This document shows, one piece after another, positions 59,214-64,000 of a DNA stretch of 64,000 nucleotides. Position 1 is the first letter of the stretch. The number at the start of each line of letters is the position of its first letter. Both the position numbers and the translations under genes were made by a program. The notes below the pieces were generated by a model. The model was not told the DNA's origin. It made no database searches and worked only from the letters and a program-made list of their open reading frames with translations. Source of the DNA: Streptosporangium sp. NBC_01495 (GTDB taxonomy: Bacteria; Actinomycetota; Actinomycetes; Streptosporangiales; Streptosporangiaceae); assembly GCF_036250735.1 (NCBI RefSeq), contig NZ_CP109430.1, positions 8,556,001-8,620,000 on the forward strand, written 5' to 3'.

Positions 59214-61349
59214 GTGGACTGGCCTGGGCGGTTCGGCGGGCTGTGTTACGGCGGGGACTACAACCCCGAGCAGTGGCCCGAGGAGGTCTGGAAGGAGGAC
59301 GTCGCGCTGATGCGGCGGGCCGGGGTCAACCTGGTCAGCGTCGGGGTGTTCTCCTGGGCCAGGCTGGAGCCGTCACCGGGCGTCCACGACCTCGGATGGC
59401 TCGACCGCGTCCTCGACCTGCTGCACGACGGCGGGATCGCGGTGAACCTCGCCACCCCGACCGCCTCTCCACCCCCCTGGTTCGGCCTCGCCCACCCCGA
59501 CGCGCTCACCGTCACCGCCGACGGCATCCGGCTCACCCACGGCAGCCGCGACACCTACTGCGTGCACGCCCCCGCCTACCGCGCCGCCTCCGCCCGGATC
59601 GCCGGTACCCTCGCCGAGCGCTACCGTGACCACCCCGCCCTGGCCATGTGGCACGTCCACAACGAGTACGGCACCACCTGCCACTGCGACCACGCCGCCT
59701 CGGCCTTCAGGACCTGGCTGCGCGCGCGGCACGGCACCCTGGACACGCTGAACGACGCCTGGACCACCTCGTTCTGGAGCCAGCACTACTCGGCGTGGGA
59801 GCAGATCACCCCGCCCCGCGCCACCCAGTACCTGCCCAATCCCTCCCAGGTCCTCGACTTCCGCCGGTTCGTCTCCGACGCGATGCTCGGCCACTTCCGC
59901 GAGCAGAGGGCGGTGCTGCGCGAGCTCACCCCGGACGTCCCGGTCACCACGAACTTCGTCCTCGGCGACTGGGTGCCGGTGAACCACCGGCACTGGGCGA
60001 CCGAGGTCGACCTGGTGGCGATCGACCACTACCCGTCGGCCGACCCACCCGCCGAGACCGCCTTCGCCGCCGACCTCGCCCGCGGCTGGGCCTCGAACCC
60101 GGCGCACAGCTCGGCCGTCGCCCCCGCCCCACCCTCTGCGCACAGCCCGACCGTTGACCCGACACGCGCCCTGGCCCCGACCTCGGAGCATGCCCCCGAG
60201 CACGGTGCGGCCGGGCGCAGTGCGACTGAGCACGATGCGGCCGGGCGCGATGCGGCCGGGCGCGATGCGGCCGGGCGCGATGCGGCTCGCGGAAAACCCT
60301 GGCTGCTGATGGAGCAGGCGGTGGTCACCTACACCGGGCCACGGATGCTCGCCAAGCGCCCAGGTGAGATCACCAGGCTGACCCTGTCGCACATCGCACG
60401 CGGCTCACGAGGGGCCATGTTCTTCCAGTGGCGAGCCTCCCGGGGCGGCGCCGAACTCTGGTACGGCGGCATGGTCCCGCACGCCGGACCCGACTCGCGG
60501 ATCTTCCGCGAGATCTGCGAGCTGGGCGCGCTCCTGCCGTCCCTGACGGACGCCTGCGCGGCCCCCGTCAAGGCCGGGGCCGCGATCCTCTGGGACGCCG
60601 AGGCGGGCTGGGCACTCCAGTCCCCCGGCCTGCCCTCCACCGAGCTGAACTACGCCGAGACCGTACGCCAGGCCCACCGGGTGCTCTACCGGCACGGCGT
60701 CACCGCCGACCTCGTCCACCCCTCGGCCGACCTGTCGGCGTACCCGCTCGTGCTCGTCCCCGCCCTGTATCTCATCTCGGATGCCGACGCCGCCAACCTG
60801 CGCCACTACGTCTCGGGCGGCGGCACCCTCGTGGTCTCCTTCCTCAGCGGCGTCGCCGACGAACACGCCCGCGTCCGCCTCGGCGGTTACCCCGGCGCCC
60901 TGCGCGACCTCCTCGGCATCCGCGTCGAGGAATTCCACCCCCTCCCTCCCGGCGTCGCCCTCACCCTGTCCGCCCTCGGGTGTGACCGGCAGCCGGAGAC
61001 CGGAACGTTCTGGAGCGAGCACGTCCACCTCGAAGGCGCCGAAGCCATGGCCGTCTACACCGGCCCGCACACCTCCGGCACCTCGCACACCTTCCAAACC
61101 CCGCTCGCCGGGCAACCAGCCATCACCCGCCACCCGTACGGCTCCGGCACGGCCCTCTACGTCTCCACCCGCCTGTCCGACCCCGCGTACGCCCGCCTGC
61201 TGGGCCTGGAGCCGGCCCCCGTGGAACTCGTACGGCGCGGCGATTGGCTCTTCGCCATCAACCACGACGACAAGGAACACGAGGTGGAAGGCCTGCGCCT
61301 GCCTCCGGGCGGTTTCTCCGTACGAGTACATGGCGACTCGAAGGCTTGA
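59214..61349 (+). CDS. Glycoside hydrolase family 42 beta-galactosidase with inserted repeats
   Basis: 711 residues, intracellular. Acid/base Glu151 in VHNEYG and nucleophile Glu367 in WLLMEQAV; the barrel begins FGGLCYGGDYNPEQW, with later trimerisation and beta domains. GTG 59214 has GGAG at correct spacing, better than GTG 59208. The two catalytic Glu are 216 apart instead of about 171 as in the Thermus A4 enzyme; the excess is a low-complexity insert (about 60097-60293) of Ala/Gly/Arg/Asp repeats. Would remove beta-galactose from xyloglucan or galactan fragments. ROK-type site at its promoter. Confidence 0.92.
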   Translation: MDWPGRFGGLCYGGDYNPEQWPEEVWKEDVALMRRAGVNLVSVGVFSWARLEPSPGVHDLGWLDRVLDLLHDGGIAVNLATPTASPPPWFGLAHPDALTVTADGIRLTHGSRDTYCVHAPAYRAASARIAGTLAERYRDHPALAMWHVHNEYGTTCHCDHAASAFRTWLRARHGTLDTLNDAWTTSFWSQHYSAWEQITPPRATQYLPNPSQVLDFRRFVSDAMLGHFREQRAVLRELTPDVPVTTNFVLGDWVPVNHRHWATEVDLVAIDHYPSADPPAETAFAADLARGWASNPAHSSAVAPAPPSAHSPTVDPTRALAPTSEHAPEHGAAGRSATEHDAAGRDAAGRDAAGRDAARGKPWLLMEQAVVTYTGPRMLAKRPGEITRLTLSHIARGSRGAMFFQWRASRGGAELWYGGMVPHAGPDSRIFREICELGALLPSLTDACAAPVKAGAAILWDAEAGWALQSPGLPSTELNYAETVRQAHRVLYRHGVTADLVHPSADLSAYPLVLVPALYLISDADAANLRHYVSGGGTLVVSFLSGVADEHARVRLGGYPGALRDLLGIRVEEFHPLPPGVALTLSALGCDRQPETGTFWSEHVHLEGAEAMAVYTGPHTSGTSHTFQTPLAGQPAITRHPYGSGTALYVSTRLSDPAYARLLGLEPAPVELVRRGDWLFAINHDDKEHEVEGLRLPPGGFSVRVHGDSKA
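60204..60293. repeat. 15-bp tandem array, six units, inside the GH42 coding region
   Basis: Units of type GATGCGGCCGGGCGC (60204-60293, three exact) encode AGRDA-type repeats. The period is five codons, so the frame is kept. Confidence 0.9.
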
Positions 61350-61481
61350 TTGTCGCGATCCTCGTCGTCCCCGGAGAGGACGGTGCCGGCACGCGGCGAT
61401 GGTGTGATGCAGTGCGACGTCTCCGGCCGAGACGGGATTTTCCTACCCTCACGGGCATGCAAAGAGAGAAAGGGAGAGATC

Positions 61482-61541
61482 GGCAGATCCACCACGAATA
61501 CAGCGGCAGATCCACCACGAACGTAGCGGCAGATCCACCAC
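61482..61541. repeat. 23-bp iterons upstream of the AAA ATPase gene
   Basis: GGCAGATCCACCAC recurs at 61482, 61505 and 61528, a 23-bp period (two helical turns), ending 33 bp before GTG 61574. Confidence 0.88.
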
Positions 61542-61573
61542 TCAAGAACCTGTGGCCGCCTACACTGCACCGT

Positions 61574-62854
61574 GTGGACATCGACGACCTCACTCTCTTC
61601 TCCCGGCGCGCACATGGGATGGTGCGCGAAGCGCTCACCGATACCCGAGTTGTGATGATCAACGGAGCGCGGCAGACGGGAAAGAGCACCCTGGCCCAGG
61701 CGATCGCGCGCGAGACCCCGGGGGCGCGCGAACTCTTCCTCGACCAGGCGGCCGTTCGCGCCGCGGCCAGACAGGATCCCGACGGGGTCGTCCACCACGA
61801 CGGACTCGTACTGATCGACGAGATCCAGCGCGTGCCCGACTTGCTTCTCTCCATCAAGCATGAAGTCGATTCCAACCCCCGCCCCGGACGCTTCCTGCTC
61901 ACGGGTTCCGCTCGCCTGCTGGGGTTGAAGGACCTTCCCGATGCCCTTCCCGGCAGATCCGAGACCATTGAGTTGTGGCCGTTGTCGCAAGGGGAGATCG
62001 AACAGAAGCCAGACGGCTTCGTCGACTCGGTGTTCCAAAACGGCGCTGACATCGAGATCCCGCGACCTCTTTTTCGTCGAGCCGACTATTTGGACCGCGC
62101 GATGCGCGGAGGCTATCCGGAAGCCGTTCAGCGCCCGTCTCATCGACGGAGGGCACGTTTCTTCGACTCCTACATCACCGACCTGATCAACCGGGATGTG
62201 AAGCAGGTTGCCGACATCGAGCACCCGGCCGACATGCGGCGCTTGCTCAACATCCTCGCCGGGCGGATGGGAGGTCTGGCCGTGACGGACAACATCAGCC
62301 GCGACCTCGGCCTGCCACGAACCACGGTGAAGCGATATCTCGATCTCCTCGACCTCGTATATTTGATCAAACGGATTCCGGCGTGGTCCTCCAACGCCAC
62401 TACCCGTGCCGTCGCGACGCCCAAACTCCTGGTGGTCGATTCAGGACTCGGAGCACATCTCGCCGGCCTTACTTCAGGCCGGGTCAGTGATGTGACCGCT
62501 CCTGTCGGCCCGCTGATGGAGAACTTCGCACTGAGCGAGTTGGCTCGCCAGCTCACCTGGTCCGAAGAACCGATACGGCTCTACCACTACAGAGATCGCG
62601 ACGGCGTCGAGGTGGACGGCATCTTGGAACGTGCGTCAGGGGAGGTGATCGGCATCGAAGTCAAAGCCTCCGAAACGGTACGGGCTGACGATTTCAAAGG
62701 ACTCCAGCACCTGTCCCGCAAGCTGGGTGACCGGATGATGGCGGGCTTCGTCCTGTACGCAGGCCGGGAAACACTCCCCTTCGGGGATCGGATGCGAGCC
62801 CTTCCGCTCGCCGCCCTCTGGCTCGCGGAGTCGCCGTCGGAAGTCAACTCATGA
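61574..62854 (+). CDS. AAA ATPase of the ATP-binding/DUF4143 family
   Basis: 426 residues. Walker A NGARQTGKSTL, Walker B GLVLIDEIQRVPDLL and sensor LLTGSARLL in the N-terminal AAA domain. A winged HTH follows (LAVTDNISRDLGLPRTTVKRYL), then the DUF4143 nuclease-like C-terminus with Asp/Glu/Lys in VEVDGILE and GIEVKAS. GTG 61574 gives the family N-terminus. It lacks a ribosome site and may be leaderless; an upstream ATG at 61458 is in frame. Role in the family is unclear, possibly defence or mobile-element related. Confidence 0.88.
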   Translation: MDIDDLTLFSRRAHGMVREALTDTRVVMINGARQTGKSTLAQAIARETPGARELFLDQAAVRAAARQDPDGVVHHDGLVLIDEIQRVPDLLLSIKHEVDSNPRPGRFLLTGSARLLGLKDLPDALPGRSETIELWPLSQGEIEQKPDGFVDSVFQNGADIEIPRPLFRRADYLDRAMRGGYPEAVQRPSHRRRARFFDSYITDLINRDVKQVADIEHPADMRRLLNILAGRMGGLAVTDNISRDLGLPRTTVKRYLDLLDLVYLIKRIPAWSSNATTRAVATPKLLVVDSGLGAHLAGLTSGRVSDVTAPVGPLMENFALSELARQLTWSEEPIRLYHYRDRDGVEVDGILERASGEVIGIEVKASETVRADDFKGLQHLSRKLGDRMMAGFVLYAGRETLPFGDRMRALPLAALWLAESPSEVNS

Positions 62855-62959
62855 TCATTTTTCTCGCCGCAGCCGGGTGGCCGGGACCACGGTGAGCAGG
62901 TGGCCCAAGCCTTTGAAGTCCTTCGAGTCGCAGGTGTGAAGAGGGAGCCGGTTCACGCT
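62855..62959 (-). pseudogene. C-terminal remnant of a PIN-domain (VapC-like) toxin
   Basis: The minus frame reads NRLPLHTCDSKDFKGL then GHLLTVVPATRLRREK and stop (62857-62855), the usual end of VapC toxins (LPLYTCNPxDFxGL). No upstream N-terminal part with the other acidic residues is present. It abuts the ATPase stop. 62960-63146 shows no gene. Confidence 0.6.
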
Positions 62960-63146
62960 GGGAGGTCTGGTGGGAGTGGCCGGGTTCAGAGGTACTCACT
63001 CATCGACTCTGATTCTGTGTGCTACCGGTTCGGCGGCTGCCGAGCGTCTCACGTGGCCTGCCCGCTGGTCGCTGCAGCGGCCCATAGCCCTCCCCGCTGG
63101 GCGGGAGGACCGCGGAGCCGGGCGACCGCGGGCAGGCCGGTGATCG

Positions 63147-63968
63147 CTACTCCTTGATGACGTTGTCGCGTGGACCGCCGTAGACGGGATTGCTGTCGTA
63201 GCGCCTGTCGGTGACGAGCAGGCGGATCGCCCCTGGTTCGCGGATGGATTCCTCCGCCTCCCAGACGATCCAGTCGTCGCCGACGGGAGTGATCTGCGTG
63301 CGAAGCTCGCCGTAGCCGCCTGGGTTTCCCGGCGGGAGCACCATGATGAGATAGGTGATCTTCAGTCCGCGTTTCCTGAGCTCGGGCAGGACCTCGCCGA
63401 CGGACTTCTCGTCCACCCGGAACCCGGCGAGCGAGCGACCCTTCGTGGTCGCCAGCCGATAGTCGGACTTGATCATCTTCCCCTCGCGGTTGTCGTCGGA
63501 CACCAGGACGCACGGCGCGACCGGGCCGTCCATGAGGATGGTGCTGGTGTGCCTCTCCCCGATCGTCCAGACGAAGGTCTGGCCGGGCTTGAAGAGCCTG
63601 GTGTCGATCCGCATCTGCCAGCCATCGGTGGAGGCTTCGCCGGGAATGTTCTCTGGCACGGAGTACAGGCCGGCGGGGATGTCCCGGACAGGGGTCCCGC
63701 GCGGTTCCCGGCACCACTTGCCCATGGGCGCGTGATCGACGATGGCGGGGACGTTGAGCTCCTTCAGCTGTTTCGACAGTCCTGCGGCGTCATTGAAATC
63801 CCTGACCTTGACGTACACGACGCCGTCGGAGTCCCTGGTGACCGCGTACGAAGGGGACACGCCGTTCTGCAGCAGGCTCGGCCCCACCACGATGCCCGCG
63901 GCGAGCAGCCCCGCTCCCACCAGTCCCAGGACCAGCCGCCGGGGACGGTGCCCGCGGGGGCGAGCCAT
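63147..63968 (-). CDS. Signal-anchored exported protein, N-terminus possibly beyond the window
   Basis: 273 residues from ATG 63968: basic tail, one helix (LVLGLVGAGLLAAGIVVG) and an extracytoplasmic domain beginning SPSYAVTRDSDGVVYVKV, with PAIVDHAPMGKWCREP. Actinobacterial proteins of this build follow ECF sigma genes and act as membrane partners. The frame is open from 63968 to the window edge (SIVAEEPGPS), so the true start may lie outside and the protein be longer. Function otherwise unknown. Confidence 0.75.
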   Translation of the reverse strand: MARPRGHRPRRLVLGLVGAGLLAAGIVVGPSLLQNGVSPSYAVTRDSDGVVYVKVRDFNDAAGLSKQLKELNVPAIVDHAPMGKWCREPRGTPVRDIPAGLYSVPENIPGEASTDGWQMRIDTRLFKPGQTFVWTIGERHTSTILMDGPVAPCVLVSDDNREGKMIKSDYRLATTKGRSLAGFRVDEKSVGEVLPELRKRGLKITYLIMVLPPGNPGGYGELRTQITPVGDDWIVWEAEESIREPGAIRLLVTDRRYDSNPVYGGPRDNVIKE

Positions 63969-64000
63969 GGACGGGCCGGGCTCCTCGGCGACGATCGAGG

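Noticed and set aside
61482..61541. CRISPR array or plasmid origin
   Set aside because: Three copies at 23-bp spacing with 9-base gaps; too short for CRISPR and no replication protein.
61457..61573. Separate small gene starting at ATG 61458
   Set aside because: In frame with the ATPase and mostly iteron sequence; no independent stop or ribosome site.

Overview
The window is chromosomal DNA of a high-GC actinomycete. Signs of this are very GC-rich codon use, frequent GTG starts, GTGA/ATGA gene overlaps, a mycothiol-dependent formaldehyde dehydrogenase, acyl-CoA carboxylase with an epsilon subunit, an AdaA-AlkA fusion, IdeR/DmdR-type iron boxes, WXG100/FtsK type VII secretion genes, several ECF sigma/membrane-partner pairs and CGNR proteins. 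The gene mix resembles Streptosporangiaceae (Streptosporangium or Nonomuraea type). That placement is inference. No rRNA, tRNA or CRISPR was seen.

Layout. 0-15 kb is mostly housekeeping: an OmpR-type response regulator cut by the window edge; bacterioferritin and its ferredoxin behind two tandem iron boxes; the mscR/MBL pair; a class III nucleotidyl cyclase with a PH-domain membrane protein; BirA; FdhD; PEP carboxylase; an ABC exporter; and propionyl/acetyl-CoA carboxylase beta plus epsilon. The biotinylated alpha subunit lies at 35-37 kb, and BirA would charge it. 14.6-18 kb holds a NYN-domain protein and the alkylation-repair pair adaA-alkA/ogt. 18-29 kb is one minus-strand Tad (Flp pilus) locus: CpaB, TadZ, TadA, TadB, TadC, Flp pilin, three TadE/TadG-like pseudopilins, a large LysM-BTAD membrane protein, a lipoprotein and an exported protein. 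Facing away from it is a 1541-residue EssC-like FtsK ATPase (ubiquitin-like and FHA domains at the N-terminus), convergent with a WXG100 protein.

39-61 kb is a carbohydrate island. GH3 plus a LacI repressor sits behind two palindromic operators. A ROK repressor is divergent from an LplABC-type sugar importer, and GH31 (alpha-xylosidase type) and GH42 (beta-galactosidase) lie further on. The ROK/importer intergenic region and the GH31 and GH42 promoters share a previously unlabelled motif: AATTAGTT-type left arm, 9-base spacer, C-rich right arm ending AAA. This makes one local ROK regulon likely. The set of activities fits xyloglucan-type oligosaccharides (inference). The island is interrupted by unrelated genes (CGNR, tyrosine phosphatase, GNAT, PadR pair, ECF sigma with an FtsX-extracellular-domain partner) and by wreckage: a truncated sugar-binding protein and a deleted integrase. 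The right end has a DUF4143-type AAA ATPase behind 23-bp iterons, a PIN-toxin remnant and a membrane-anchored protein that runs to the edge.

A theme running across the window is short tandem duplication. Repeats inside reading frames have units divisible by three: 18 bp x9 in fdhD, 33 bp x6 in the lplB-type permease, 36 bp x4 over a TadE/TadG stop-start junction, 15 bp x6 inside the GH42 catalytic domain, 90 bp x2 at a gene 3' end and 9 bp x3 in the FtsK gene. Those between genes (14, 26, 23, 74 bp) are not.
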